Both the position numbers and the translations under genes were made by a program. From positions 1 to 43,934 of the forward strand of contig NZ_NFKS01000026.1 of assembly GCF_002160515.1 (NCBI RefSeq): 43,934 nt of DNA, written 5' to 3'. Below are positions 1 to 7,563 of this stretch, piece after piece. The DNA comes from Anaeromassilibacillus sp. An172 (GTDB lineage Bacteria > Bacillota > Clostridia > Oscillospirales > Acutalibacteraceae). The notes under the pieces were generated by a model that had not been told where the DNA came from, did no database searches, and was given only the letters and a program-made list of their open reading frames with translations. Position 1 is the stretch's first letter. The number at the start of each line of letters is the position of its first letter.

Positions 1-28
1 CTCTGTTTTTTCTGTTTTTCTCTATCAT
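1..28 (-). CDS. 5' end of a duplicated gene, cut by the window edge
   Basis: Only nine complete codons are visible on the minus strand (MIEKNRKNR). The ATG occupies 28-26 and is preceded on that strand by an AGGTG ribosome binding site seven nucleotides upstream. The same start, leader and promoter occur at the other end of the window on the plus strand, so this is one of two outward-facing copies of a repeated gene. Too little protein is present to name a family. A mobile-element gene is the obvious suspicion because the sequence is repeated and the window stops inside it at both ends, but that is inference. Confidence 0.5.
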
Positions 29-103
29 TTTTATCACCTGCTTCTATTTTACCACTTTTATCGAAAAAAGCCCAGCGAAAGCTGAGCTTTTTCGACAGGC
101 TGA
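1..103. repeat. Left copy of a perfect 103-bp terminal inverted repeat
   Basis: Bases 1-103 are the exact reverse complement of 43827-43929, compared base by base by eye; identity stops at base 104. The repeat holds a long hairpin (61-76 pairing with 81-95, loop GAAA), an extended -10 promoter (TGgTAAAAT, minus strand), an AGGTG ribosome binding site and the first codons of an outward-reading gene. On the inner side it abuts a second hairpin at 103-128. Two identical copies facing outward suggest a dispersed repeat or insertion sequence at which the assembly stopped. Confidence 0.9.
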
Positions 104-135
104 AGCCGTTCCTTAATTGGAGCGGCTTATTTTTA
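103..135 (+). terminator. Rho-independent terminator-like hairpin beside the left repeat
   Basis: AAGCCGTTCC (103-112) pairs with GGAGCGGCTT (119-128) around loop TTAATT, with one G-U pair, and is followed by ATTTTTAT. In the plus direction it has terminator form, yet no plus-strand gene precedes it in the window. Its cognate gene may lie on the far side of the repeated element, as if the element sits between a gene and its terminator. Confidence 0.6.
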
Positions 136-239
136 TGCGACATTTGAAATGTTTGTGAAAGATTAAAAAAATTATGGTAAATTTAAGACTTCTGTGTTAA
201 TATATAAAACAATGAATTTTTTGACAGGAGTTTTGGTTT

Positions 240-743
240 ATGAAATACGGCAAATTTATGAGAAGAATAATTTCTCTGGTAATGTGTATTTTTATGGCGG
301 CGGCTTTTGCCGGATGTTCCACCGATGAAACCACTGAAACAACTCAGGAAAGCACAGAGCCTGTAACAATCACCGGTGAAACCGAAGAAGTTGATCCTGC
401 AACTGTCACTGCTTTGAGAATTTACGATTCTTCAATAGAAAATGTTCTCTATACAGCTACCTGGGCTGACACAGAGGTTACAGACGCTTTCCAGAAGCTT
501 GTTGACAACTATGTGGGTGTTGAAGGTGAGAGAACCGACCCGGCAACATATGTTGTTGAATACGTAGGATACGATGCATATTCAACACGCTGGTATGACT
601 TTTGGTTTGAAGAGGACGGAACAATACAGTTTGCTCAGAACAGAATAAAATCTATGAGCTTTGATGGTTCAGGTACAAGACAGACAAATGTTATGACAGT
701 GGAGGAATTTTACAACCTTACAGGCATTACCCCTGAGGAATAA
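240..743 (+). CDS. Small secreted lipoprotein of unknown function
   Basis: This 167-residue protein has a lipoprotein signal peptide: basic N-terminus, hydrophobic stretch, then lipobox FAGC with the lipidated cysteine at residue 26. A Thr/Glu-rich linker (TTETTQESTEP) follows, then a domain of about 120 residues with no recognised motif. It should be anchored to the outer face of the cell membrane. An AGGAG site at 226-230 lies nine nucleotides before the ATG; the ATG at codon 7 is an alternative start. The glyoxalase-like gene follows after 18 nt, so the two are probably cotranscribed. I cannot assign a function; the second half (VVEYVGYDAYSTRWYDFWF) looks like a globular beta-rich domain. 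Confidence 0.85.
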   Translation: MKYGKFMRRIISLVMCIFMAAAFAGCSTDETTETTQESTEPVTITGETEEVDPATVTALRIYDSSIENVLYTATWADTEVTDAFQKLVDNYVGVEGERTDPATYVVEYVGYDAYSTRWYDFWFEEDGTIQFAQNRIKSMSFDGSGTRQTNVMTVEEFYNLTGITPEE

Positions 744-761
744 AATTTGAGAGGTATTATT

Positions 762-1130
762 ATGAAATTTAAGATGATTCATGAAAACTACAATGTGTTT
801 GATTTGGATAAGTCAAAGGCTTTTTACAAAGAAGCATTGGGGCTTGAGGAAAAGAGCAGAATTACCGCTGAGGACGGTTCTTTTATAATCATCTATCTTG
901 GAAATGATGAAAGCGATTTCCTTTTGGAGCTTACATGGCTTAGAGATATGGACAGACCATATAATCTGGGTGACTGCGAGTTCCACTTGGCTTTTGAAAC
1001 AGATGATATGGAAAAATCTCATGAGCTTCACGAGAAAATGGGATGTATCTGTTACGAAAACCCTTCAATGGGAATTTACTTTATCAAAGACCCGGACGGC
1101 TACTGGATTGAGATAGTTCCGGCAAAATAA
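762..1130 (+). CDS. Glyoxalase/VOC superfamily protein (lactoylglutathione lyase-like)
   Basis: A 122-residue single-chain VOC protein with two beta-alpha-beta-beta-beta modules. The residues matching the metal ligands of glyoxalase I are all present: H7 in module 1, E56 (FLLELTW), H75 (CEFHLAFE) and E117 (YWIEIVP). The DPDGYWIEI motif near the C-terminus is typical of GloA-like members. The likely role is isomerisation of methylglyoxal-thiol hemithioacetals, but other VOC enzymes share this fold and the physiological thiol here is unknown. I chose the ATG at 762 over an in-frame TTG at 747 because GAGGT at 751-755 is correctly spaced for it. It is probably the second gene of a two-gene unit that ends at the hairpin at 1139-1179. 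Confidence 0.85.
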   Translation: MKFKMIHENYNVFDLDKSKAFYKEALGLEEKSRITAEDGSFIIIYLGNDESDFLLELTWLRDMDRPYNLGDCEFHLAFETDDMEKSHELHEKMGCICYENPSMGIYFIKDPDGYWIEIVPAK

Positions 1131-1138
1131 GTTTAATA

Positions 1139-1185
1139 AAAACACGCTCTGTAAGCGAAAAGCTCTCAGGGCGTGTTTTGTTTTA
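1139..1185. terminator. Bidirectional terminator between convergent genes
   Basis: AAAACACGCTCT (1139-1150) pairs with AGGGCGTGTTTT (1168-1179), with one G-U pair, and is flanked by A- and T-rich tracts on both sides. It lies between the plus-strand glyoxalase gene and the minus-strand zinc-ribbon gene and can serve both. Confidence 0.8.
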
Positions 1186-1195
1186 AATGAGAATT

Positions 1196-2209
1196 TTAAT
1201 ATCTTGACATTTCGTTTATCTCTTCAGTGCATTGGCGTATGCTTCTGTTTTGAGGAAATTTACTGCTGAGATTTTTTAGAATGGTTTTGGCGTCGATACT
1301 TTCTTTTTTAGGGAATAATCCGGTACCAACGGAGTAGGTCAGATTGGTTTTTCTCTGAAGCTTGCAGATATTGCTGAGATTCATAGCATATATAACTGCG
1401 ATTTCCTCGCTGTCTTTGAATATGTCGTAAATGCCTTTAATTTCCAAAAGAGTTGTTTGACGTTCGGTTATGCTTTGGTCACGGCTTAGATTTCTAAGCC
1501 CCTGAACATAAAAGAGTGCAAATGTTTCATTTCTAAAACGTAAATACAGTGCTTTGAGATGTTTTACAGTGTCCTGTTTATCGGAGTAGTCCTGTGTTGT
1601 TGAAAGCAAGCTAAGACCAAGGGCATAGTATTCGGCTATTTCACTGTTATATGTGAATTGCTTGTACAGCTTTTCCAGTTCCGAGATAATTTTTTCTTTT
1701 CCCTCTGATTTTTGAGTGCTGATAAAGCATGCTAAACACAGGGCATATTTTTTAGCGATTTTACTGTTAAAGGGAAACTGTTCAAAAAGTGTTTTGAGTT
1801 TGATTATGGTTTCGGACTTTGCTTCATAGCTTTGCTTTGGGTATAGTTCAAGAAGCTTGCCCGCTTCCTGAACAGCCTGTTCAACGGTGTATTGTTTTGT
1901 TGTTGCCTCTTCGCTGTTATGGGGATGAGATTTGCTTTCATATCTTCCGTCTATGGGGTTAAGACATTCTGAACACAGGATACCGCCTGATTCGATATCA
2001 ATGTAAAAAGTTCTTCCGCCGCAGTTTTTACAGGAGATATATTTTTTCTGTTTGTTTTCATAAGTTTCTTTAAGATTTGATATTCCTAAAGCTTGGCTGC
2101 TCACTTCTGACAATGTGGGGTAATTCTCAAAGTCACAGCTTTTGTCAAAGCCGCAGGCAGAGCAGATTGTATTTTCTATTTCCTTTCCGCAAACAGGGCA
2201 TAAATACAT
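1196..2209 (-). CDS. Zinc-ribbon protein with alpha-helical repeat domain, function unknown
   Basis: The N-terminus holds two four-cysteine zinc ribbons: CPVC...CSAC within the first 20 residues and CKNC...CSEC at about residues 60-85. The remainder is helical, with four or five imperfect repeats of 35-40 residues resembling TPR or Sel1-type solenoids (phrases such as 'AKKYALCLACFIS', 'AEYYALGLSLLS', 'IYAMNLSNI'). There is no signal peptide or membrane segment, so it is probably a cytosolic scaffold. A GTG at 2218 is also in frame, but it lies only 2 nt from the AGAGG site, so the ATG at 2209 (337 residues) is preferred. The gene is monocistronic on the minus strand. No family name could be assigned. 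Confidence 0.75.
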   Translation of the reverse strand: MYLCPVCGKEIENTICSACGFDKSCDFENYPTLSEVSSQALGISNLKETYENKQKKYISCKNCGGRTFYIDIESGGILCSECLNPIDGRYESKSHPHNSEEATTKQYTVEQAVQEAGKLLELYPKQSYEAKSETIIKLKTLFEQFPFNSKIAKKYALCLACFISTQKSEGKEKIISELEKLYKQFTYNSEIAEYYALGLSLLSTTQDYSDKQDTVKHLKALYLRFRNETFALFYVQGLRNLSRDQSITERQTTLLEIKGIYDIFKDSEEIAVIYAMNLSNICKLQRKTNLTYSVGTGLFPKKESIDAKTILKNLSSKFPQNRSIRQCTEEINEMSRY

Positions 2210-2343
2210 GATGTTCACTTCCTCTCTTGATTTGTAACAGGATTGTTGAATATATTATATCATATTGCATAAAAAAAAACATATATTCAATAAAAATTTT
2301 ACAGTCTATTTTCTGGATTTTTTAAAGGGATTTCTGAAAAAAC

Positions 2344-2372
2344 TTGATTTTTTTCTTGGGTTATGATAAAAT
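2344..2372 (+). promoter_or_regulatory. Sigma-A promoter of rpsB-tsf
   Basis: TTGATT (2344-2349), a 17-nt spacer and TAAAAT (2367-2372) precede rpsB by about 107 nt. The inferred start near 2379 would place the whole structured leader in the mRNA. Confidence 0.7.
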
Positions 2373-2388
2373 ACTAAGGCAAAACGCA

Positions 2389-2466
2389 CGTCGCAGCATG
2401 CCGCTGAGGTGATTTGAAAGAATTTCGGGGCGGTAAATTCCGGTCTGTGACGGAGGTTTAACCTAA
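2389..2466 (+). promoter_or_regulatory. Structured 5' leader of rpsB, candidate S2 autoregulatory element
   Basis: CGTCGCAG (2389-2396) can pair fully with CTGTGACG (2445-2452), one pair being G-U, closing a domain that also contains GAATTT (2420-2425) paired with AAATTC (2435-2440). A short palindrome (AGGTTTAACCT) lies directly before the AAGGAGG ribosome binding site. Ribosomal protein S2 represses rpsB-tsf through the leader in E. coli. That this leader does the same is inference from position and fold; I do not recognise it as a named RNA family. Confidence 0.45.
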
Positions 2467-2479
2467 GGAGGAAATTAAA

Positions 2480-3217
2480 ATGGCAGTAGTATCAATGAAA
2501 CAGCTTTTGGAAGCAGGCGTACATTTCGGACATCAGACAAGAAGATGGAACCCTAAGATGGCAGAGTACATCTTCACAGAGCGTAACGGAATCTACATCA
2601 TCGACCTTCAGAAGACAGTAAAGAAGCTTGACGAGGCTTACAACTTTGTTCGTGACCTTTCAACAGAGGGCAAGACAGTTCTCTTCGTCGGCACAAAGAA
2701 GCAGGCTCAGGAGTCCGTTAAGGAAGAGGCAGAGCGTGCAGGTGCTTACTATGTAAACGCAAGATGGCTCGGCGGAATGCTCACAAACTTCACAACAATC
2801 AAGAGAAGAATTGCAAGACTTAAGCAGCTCCGTGCTATGGAAGCTGACGGCACATTCGATCTCCTTCCAAAGAAGGAAGTTATCAAGCTCAACCTCGAGA
2901 TCGAGAAGCTTGAGAAGTTCATGGGCGGTATTAAGGATATGCCAGGCGTTCCTGGATGTCTCTTCATCGTTGACCCAAGAAAAGAGAAGATTGCTGTTTC
3001 TGAGGCTAAGAAGCTCGGTATCCCAGTTGTTGCTATCGTAGACACAAACTGCGATCCTGACGATGTTGATTATGTAATCCCAGGCAACGACGACGCTATC
3101 CGTGCTGTTAAGCTCATCGCAGGCGCAATGGCTAACGCTATCATCGAAGGCAGAGAGGGCGCAATGGGCGCAGCAGCTGCTGAGGCTGAGGAAGCTGAGG
3201 AGACAACAGAGGAGTAA
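2480..3217 (+). CDS. rpsB: 30S ribosomal protein S2
   Basis: At 245 residues it is the usual length for bacterial S2. The diagnostic N-terminus ([22 protein letters not shown], quoted in part: '[19 protein letters not shown]') and the phrases '[11 protein letters not shown]' and '[11 protein letters not shown]' are clear. The C-terminus ends in an acidic Ala/Glu tail, common in this family. S2 binds late to the 30S head-body junction and supports S1 or mRNA binding. AAGGAGG lies eight nucleotides before the ATG. Codon choice is strongly biased, as expected for a highly expressed gene. It is the first gene of the conserved rpsB-tsf operon, and tsf follows after 74 nt. Confidence 0.98.
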   Translation: MAVVSMKQLLEAGVHFGHQTRRWNPKMAEYIFTERNGIYIIDLQKTVKKLDEAYNFVRDLSTEGKTVLFVGTKKQAQESVKEEAERAGAYYVNARWLGGMLTNFTTIKRRIARLKQLRAMEADGTFDLLPKKEVIKLNLEIEKLEKFMGGIKDMPGVPGCLFIVDPRKEKIAVSEAKKLGIPVVAIVDTNCDPDDVDYVIPGNDDAIRAVKLIAGAMANAIIEGREGAMGAAAAEAEEAEETTEE

Positions 3218-3291
3218 TTCTCTGATTTGATTAAAAGAAAAGAGATATAAGAATATAAATATAAACATCTTATCTGAAAGGATTGATTAAA

Positions 3292-4200
3292 ATGGCATTT
3301 ACAGCTCAGGACGTAAAGGCATTGAGAGAGAAGACAGGCTGCGGCATGATGGATTGCAAAAAGGCTTTGACACAGGCTAACGGCGATATGGATGCAGCTA
3401 TCGACTTTTTGAGAGAGCAGGGTCTTGCAAAGCAGGCGAAGAAGGCTAGCAGAATTGCTGCTGAGGGTATGGCTTATGCTGCAACAAACGATACAAACGA
3501 CATCGGTGTTGTTATCGAAGTAAATGCTGAGACAGACTTCGTTGCTAAGAACGAGGAGTTCCAGGCATTCGTTAAGACTTGTGCAGCTACAGTTATGGAG
3601 AAAAATCCTGCTGATGTTGAGGCTCTTCTTGCTGAGACAGCAGTTGGTTCTGATAAAACAATCGGCGAGCTTCTCCAGGAGAAGGTTCTCGTTATCGGCG
3701 AAAACATCAAAGTTAGAAGATTTGAGAGAGTTGAAGGTCCTTGCGTTGCTTACGTTCACGCAGGCGGCAAGATCGGCGTTATCGTAACATTTGAGACAGA
3801 CTTGGCTTCAAAGCCAGAGTTCGTTGCTTACGGTAAAGACCTCGCTATGCAGATTGCTGCTCTTAACACAGCTTACCTCTGCAAAGAGGACGTTCCTGCT
3901 GAGGTTTTGGAGCATGAGAAGAAGATCATGACAGAGCAGGTTATCAACGAGGGTAAGCCAGCTAACATCGCTGAGAAAATCGTTATGGGTAAAATCGGCA
4001 AGTACTACAAGGAGAACTGCCTCCTCGATCAGGAGTTCGTTAAGGACAACAAGCAGAACATCCAGCAGTATACAAACGCTACAGCTAAGGCTCTCGGCGG
4101 CTCTATCAAGGTAACAGGCTTCATACGTTACGAGAAGGGCGACGGCATCGAGAAGCGTCAGGACGACTTCGCAGCAGAAGTTGCAAGCATGGTAAAATAA
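3292..4200 (+). CDS. tsf: Translation elongation factor Ts
   Basis: A 302-residue EF-Ts that exchanges GDP for GTP on EF-Tu. The N-terminal UBA-like module (MAFTAQDVKALREKTGCGMM) and the signature 'AETDFVAKNEEF' are present, followed by both core subdomains and a C-terminal module. An in-frame TTG lies at 3283, but the ATG at 3292 matches the family N-terminus and has an AAAGGA site nine nucleotides upstream. It is cotranscribed with rpsB and ends at the strong hairpin at 4238. Confidence 0.98.
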   Translation: MAFTAQDVKALREKTGCGMMDCKKALTQANGDMDAAIDFLREQGLAKQAKKASRIAAEGMAYAATNDTNDIGVVIEVNAETDFVAKNEEFQAFVKTCAATVMEKNPADVEALLAETAVGSDKTIGELLQEKVLVIGENIKVRRFERVEGPCVAYVHAGGKIGVIVTFETDLASKPEFVAYGKDLAMQIAALNTAYLCKEDVPAEVLEHEKKIMTEQVINEGKPANIAEKIVMGKIGKYYKENCLLDQEFVKDNKQNIQQYTNATAKALGGSIKVTGFIRYEKGDGIEKRQDDFAAEVASMVK

Positions 4201-4237
4201 TTTCCGAATTTCCACGGAAATAACTATAATAAATATC

Positions 4238-4274
4238 AACCGCAGACTTGTTTTAGGTCTGCGGTTTTTATTTT
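4238..4274 (+). terminator. Terminator of rpsB-tsf
   Basis: AACCGCAGAC (4238-4247) pairs perfectly with GTCTGCGGTT (4257-4266) and is followed by TTTATTTT. A smaller hairpin, TTTCCG/CGGAAA, lies at 4201-4220 just after the tsf stop. Confidence 0.9.
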
Positions 4275-4334
4275 GGGTGAAATAAACATAAATATTTTTG
4301 TATTTTAGTAAAAACACAGAATTTTAAAAAACTG

Positions 4335-4363
4335 TTGATATTTTTATAGATGTTTGCTAAAAT
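4335..4363 (+). promoter_or_regulatory. Sigma-A promoter upstream of the membrane-anchored protein gene
   Basis: TTGATA (4335-4340), exactly 17 nt, then TAAAAT (4358-4363). The transcript would start near 4370, about 60 nt before the gene at 4431. Confidence 0.65.
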
Positions 4364-4430
4364 AAAGTTAAATAAATAGTGTTATTTAATAATATAAAAA
4401 GTTATTTTTAAAGAAAGAGAGGCGATATTT

Positions 4431-5009
4431 ATGAAGAAAAAAGGCGGTATTTTAGTTGTTATAGTGGTGGTTATCGCTATTATTGCCTTTGGTATATGGA
4501 TAACCAGCGAGCCGTCAATGCATGAGGAAAATGTGGAGATAAACCTCAAAGGTCTTTCCTTTGATAAAGACACCGGTGCAGGGGGCGAACCATGCGAAAT
4601 AAAGCTTGTGGGCAAAACCTATATAAGCGGAAATTCTAAACATTTCGACATATGGCTTGCCGGATATCAGACAGACCCGGACAGGGGCGGAGTCTTTATT
4701 GACGGAGAAAAATCAGACATAGAACGCTTGTTTCTTTCTGACGATGACAGTGAGTTTTTAATTGTCGGATACAATAGAAATTCTGATAATAATAGCGACG
4801 GGACAACAGAATATGAAATTTGCGCAGATGCAGAACTTGAATTTCTCATCATATGCAGCTATGATGAAAACGACGAAATCGATAGACTTATTGTGACTCC
4901 TGCTGAAACCAAGGAGGACGCCTTAAAGCTCATAAATGAACTGCTTCCAAAGGTTATTGGAGAGGGAAGCATTCAGGCTGTGGAGGAATGGAAAGCTCTC
5001 CTTGAATAA
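4431..5009 (+). CDS. Membrane-anchored extracytoplasmic protein, unknown function
   Basis: This 192-residue protein has one N-terminal hydrophobic helix (residues 6-24, GGILVVIVVVIAIIAFGIW) after a short lysine-rich start and no lipobox, so it is probably a type II membrane protein. The outer domain is acidic and rich in Asp/Glu/Asn, with a patch 'NRNSDNNSDGTTEYEICADAE' in its middle that looks like a surface loop. No catalytic motif is recognised. GAGAGG precedes the ATG at suitable spacing. It has its own promoter and terminator, so it is monocistronic. A role in the adjacent two-component sensing locus is possible but unsupported. Confidence 0.8.
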   Translation: MKKKGGILVVIVVVIAIIAFGIWITSEPSMHEENVEINLKGLSFDKDTGAGGEPCEIKLVGKTYISGNSKHFDIWLAGYQTDPDRGGVFIDGEKSDIERLFLSDDDSEFLIVGYNRNSDNNSDGTTEYEICADAELEFLIICSYDENDEIDRLIVTPAETKEDALKLINELLPKVIGEGSIQAVEEWKALLE

Positions 5010-5053
5010 TTTGTGTTGTATTTTTTGATGATATATAGTATAGTATAATCAGA

Positions 5054-5090
5054 CACATGAAAGTCACTATAAGGCTTTCATGTGTTTTTT
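5054..5090 (+). terminator. Rho-independent terminator
   Basis: CACATGAAAG (5054-5063) pairs perfectly with CTTTCATGTG (5075-5084), followed by six T. The next promoter begins inside the T-run. Confidence 0.85.
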
Positions 5091-5117
5091 GTAATATGAG
5101 GTTTATGTTTCTAAAAT
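5089..5117 (+). promoter_or_regulatory. Promoter of the two-component operon
   Basis: TTGTAA (5089-5094), 17 nt, TAAAAT (5112-5117). Its -35 shares bases with the T-tract of the preceding terminator, so the two transcription units are packed without a gap. Confidence 0.55.
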
Positions 5118-5144
5118 AAAAAATACAATAAAAGAGGTGATTGT

Positions 5145-5837
5145 TTGAAAAAAATTCTGATTGCTGAGGACGAAAAGGAGATTATAGGTCTTTTGTCACT
5201 GTATCTGGAAAGCGAGGGATTTTCCGTTATTTCAGCCGAAGACGGGCAAGAGGCTTATGAGCTTTTTAACAGAGAAAGTCCCGACTTGCTTATTGCAGAT
5301 ATTATGATGCCTAAGAAAAACGGATACGACCTGATTCGTGAGATAAGAAAAACAAGTCAGATTCCCATTATAGTTTTATCAGCAAAAAATCTGGGAAACG
5401 ACAAGGTGCTGGGTCTTAATATAGGCGCCGACGTCTATATAACAAAGCCCTTTGACCCGCTGGAGGTTGTGGCTTATGTTAAGGCAAGCTTGAGAAGGCA
5501 AACCTATAAAGGCGAAGAGAAAGAAAGCGGAGCTGTTATAAACTGCGGCAGGCTGTCACTGGATACGGAAAAGCTTATTTTGACAAAGGATGGGGAGATT
5601 GTAAATCTTACATCTACAGAGCTAAAAATACTTATGATTTTGATGAAGCATCCCCAGAGAATTTACACGAAAAATCAGCTTTACCAGCAGATTAACGGTG
5701 ATTACTACGAAAGCGACGACAACACAATGATGGTGCATATTTCAAATCTCCGCTGTAAAATTGAGGACGACCCGGTAAAGCCGGCATATATTAAGACGGT
5801 AAGGGGGTTGGGTTATAAATTTGAAAAGAATGTTTAA
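5145..5837 (+). CDS. OmpR/PhoB-family response regulator
   Basis: A 230-residue regulator. The receiver domain spans residues 1-120 with acidic pocket E8/D9, phospho-acceptor D52 (LLIADIMMP), switch S79 and K101 (YITKPFDP). The C-terminal winged helix (about 130-230) carries the usual 'LTSTELKILMILMKHP' and 'VHISNLRCKIEDDPVKPAYIKTVRGLGYKF' (quoted in parts) DNA-binding signature. Translation starts at TTG 5145 behind AGAGGTGA; no ATG is available near the conserved N-terminus. The histidine kinase gene overlaps its 3' end. Similar pairs in Firmicutes answer cell-envelope or peptide stress, but the signal here is not evident. A candidate binding site lies at 7457-7471, before the downstream lipoprotein gene. 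Confidence 0.93.
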   Translation: MKKILIAEDEKEIIGLLSLYLESEGFSVISAEDGQEAYELFNRESPDLLIADIMMPKKNGYDLIREIRKTSQIPIIVLSAKNLGNDKVLGLNIGADVYITKPFDPLEVVAYVKASLRRQTYKGEEKESGAVINCGRLSLDTEKLILTKDGEIVNLTSTELKILMILMKHPQRIYTKNQLYQQINGDYYESDDNTMMVHISNLRCKIEDDPVKPAYIKTVRGLGYKFEKNV

Positions 5838-7419
5838 AGGTAAGAAAAGAAGCATTGTCAGGTTTTGTATTTTTAACTTTGTATTTTATTCCGTTATCGT
5901 ATTGCTTTTGTTTCTTGTCTTAAATTCCTTGGTTATTCAAAAGCTTAACCGAACTTTTCCCTCAATAAACAATATTCTGGAATATAGGGCTGAGCTTGAA
6001 AATGATGACTTTTCATCAATTCCGAAGAATGAATATGAAAACTGCGGATTTTTGGTTTTTGATATTGAGGGAAATCTGCTTTTTACCACCGATGAAGACC
6101 TTTCAGAAAGCGTTACAGGTGATGATATCTGGCTTATCAACAGCTATGATTCAGGAACACATTATCAGGTTTCTCAGGTAGAGCTGAATGATGGAAGTAT
6201 GGGCTATTTTGTAACCTTAAATTTTCGTGATAAGTCTGATGGAACTGAGGAATTGCTGGGTTTCTCTCTGTTGGATGGGAATTACAATATAATTTACGGT
6301 GACCTTTTTGAAAACAGCGAAAAGCTTACATATAAAGAATTTGAGTTTATAAACGGAAATTACAACGAGAAAAAAGAGGTTGTAAAGTACGATTATTATA
6401 ACTCTCAAAGTGATTACAGAACCTTGGTATTTGTTTCAAATCTTTTTACTGAGCAGGCCTACGGAGAAGCTGTGTCCCAGGCAAATCTGATATGGATTGC
6501 GGCTTTTCCTGTACTTGGAATTTGTATTGCAATTCAGGTTTTCCTGTTTAGACGTGATATTAAGCGTTCGATTATGCCAATAGAAAAAGCCATAACAGCT
6601 TATGGGGAACAGAAAGACCCGGATTTGAATTTGGAGGATATACCGTCGGAATTTAAAAATACAGCTTCAAAATTTCTTGAAATGCATAAAAATCTGGAAC
6701 AGGAAAAAGAGGAAAAGGAAGAGGCTTACGGAGAAATCAGAAGGCTGATGACAGATATTTCCCACGACATTAAAACTCCCATTACAGTAATACAGGGATA
6801 TGCCCAGGCTTTTCTAAACGGAAAAATTCCCGATGAGGAAAGAGAAAAATATGCTGAAATGATTTACAGAAAATCAAATGACGCTGTAAAGCTTATGGAA
6901 TCACTTTTTGAATATATCCGTATGGAGCATCCTCAGTATTCTGTATCACTTTCGGATGTGGATATATGCGAGTATACAAGGGAATATCTGGCTGAAAGAT
7001 ATGAGGAAATACTCAATAAGGAATTTGAACTGGAACCGGATATACCGGAAGAAAAAATTGTTTGCAGAATTGACGAACTGCTTTTTGCAAGGGTTTACGA
7101 CAACTTGGTAAACAACATTTTAAGATACAATCCGCCGGGAACCTGCATTTATTTCAGTGTAAAAAATTCCGAAAATAAAGTTCTAATTGAGGTTGGCGAC
7201 AACGGAAAGGGTATTCCGGAAAATTTACGTGACAAGATTTTCCGTCCTTATGTAACCGAGAACAGTGCACGAACAGGCGGAGGCGGCACAGGTCTTGGTC
7301 TGTCAATAGCCAAAAAGATAACGGAGCTTCACGGGGGAAACATAACTCTTCAGGAGAAACCGCCTAAAGGCATAAAAACTTTATTTACAATAGAACTTAA
7401 CCAAAAGGAGAAGGGCTGA
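5830..7419 (+). CDS. Sensor histidine kinase, partner of the upstream regulator
   Basis: About 529 residues. Transmembrane helices lie near residues 14-40 and 222-243 (numbered from the TTG at 5821) and bracket an extracytoplasmic sensor domain of about 180 residues. HAMP-like and coiled-coil segments lead into HisKA with phospho-acceptor H315 in 'DISHDIKTPITVIQGYAQ', then HATPase_c with N box 'DNLVNNILRYNP', G1 'VGDNGKGIP', F box 'IFRPYVTE' and G2 'GGGGTGLGLSIA'. The start is uncertain: ATG 5830 overlaps the regulator gene by 8 nt, TTG 5821 by 17 nt, and neither has an ideal ribosome binding site. The stop codon sits inside the terminator at 7403-7434. Confidence 0.92.
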   Translation: MFKGKKRSIVRFCIFNFVFYSVIVLLLFLVLNSLVIQKLNRTFPSINNILEYRAELENDDFSSIPKNEYENCGFLVFDIEGNLLFTTDEDLSESVTGDDIWLINSYDSGTHYQVSQVELNDGSMGYFVTLNFRDKSDGTEELLGFSLLDGNYNIIYGDLFENSEKLTYKEFEFINGNYNEKKEVVKYDYYNSQSDYRTLVFVSNLFTEQAYGEAVSQANLIWIAAFPVLGICIAIQVFLFRRDIKRSIMPIEKAITAYGEQKDPDLNLEDIPSEFKNTASKFLEMHKNLEQEKEEKEEAYGEIRRLMTDISHDIKTPITVIQGYAQAFLNGKIPDEEREKYAEMIYRKSNDAVKLMESLFEYIRMEHPQYSVSLSDVDICEYTREYLAERYEEILNKEFELEPDIPEEKIVCRIDELLFARVYDNLVNNILRYNPPGTCIYFSVKNSENKVLIEVGDNGKGIPENLRDKIFRPYVTENSARTGGGGTGLGLSIAKKITELHGGNITLQEKPPKGIKTLFTIELNQKEKG

Positions 7420-7440
7420 GGCTTTTCTCCTTTTCTTTAT
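7403..7440 (+). terminator. Terminator overlapping the kinase stop codon
   Basis: AAAAGGAGAA (7403-7412) pairs with TTCTCCTTTT (7425-7434), then CTTTAT. The TGA at 7417-7419 lies in the loop, so the left arm is still coding sequence. Confidence 0.7.
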
Positions 7441-7456
7441 AAAATAAAAAAGAAAC

Positions 7457-7475
7457 CTTAATAAATCTTAAGATT
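7457..7475 (+). promoter_or_regulatory. Candidate response-regulator binding site before the lysine-rich lipoprotein
   Basis: CTTAA occurs at 7457-7461 and again at 7467-7471, a 10-bp period typical of tandem sites for OmpR-family dimers. The second copy is the core of the 12-bp palindrome AATCTTAAGATT (7464-7475). A -10-like TATTAT lies at 7505-7510 with no good -35, as at activator-dependent promoters. Assignment to the adjacent regulator is inference. Confidence 0.4.
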
Positions 7476-7563
7476 GTCTGAAGCGGAGTTTAATAAAAGG
7501 CATGTATTATATGTACATCGGAGGGAACAAAACTCCGAAAATCTTAAAAAGGATGATTGATAT

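Noticed and set aside
2660-3268. Long minus-strand open frame opposite rpsB (and similar ones opposite tsf at 3070-3759 and 3808-4317, and opposite glyA at 10215-10808)
   Set aside because: They mirror highly biased codons of well-identified plus-strand genes, have Cys/Leu/Ser-rich translations without domains, and lack ribosome binding sites.
5021-5049. Extra promoter with TATAAT at 5044-5049
   Set aside because: No -35 at proper spacing, and any transcript would meet the terminator at 5054 at once.
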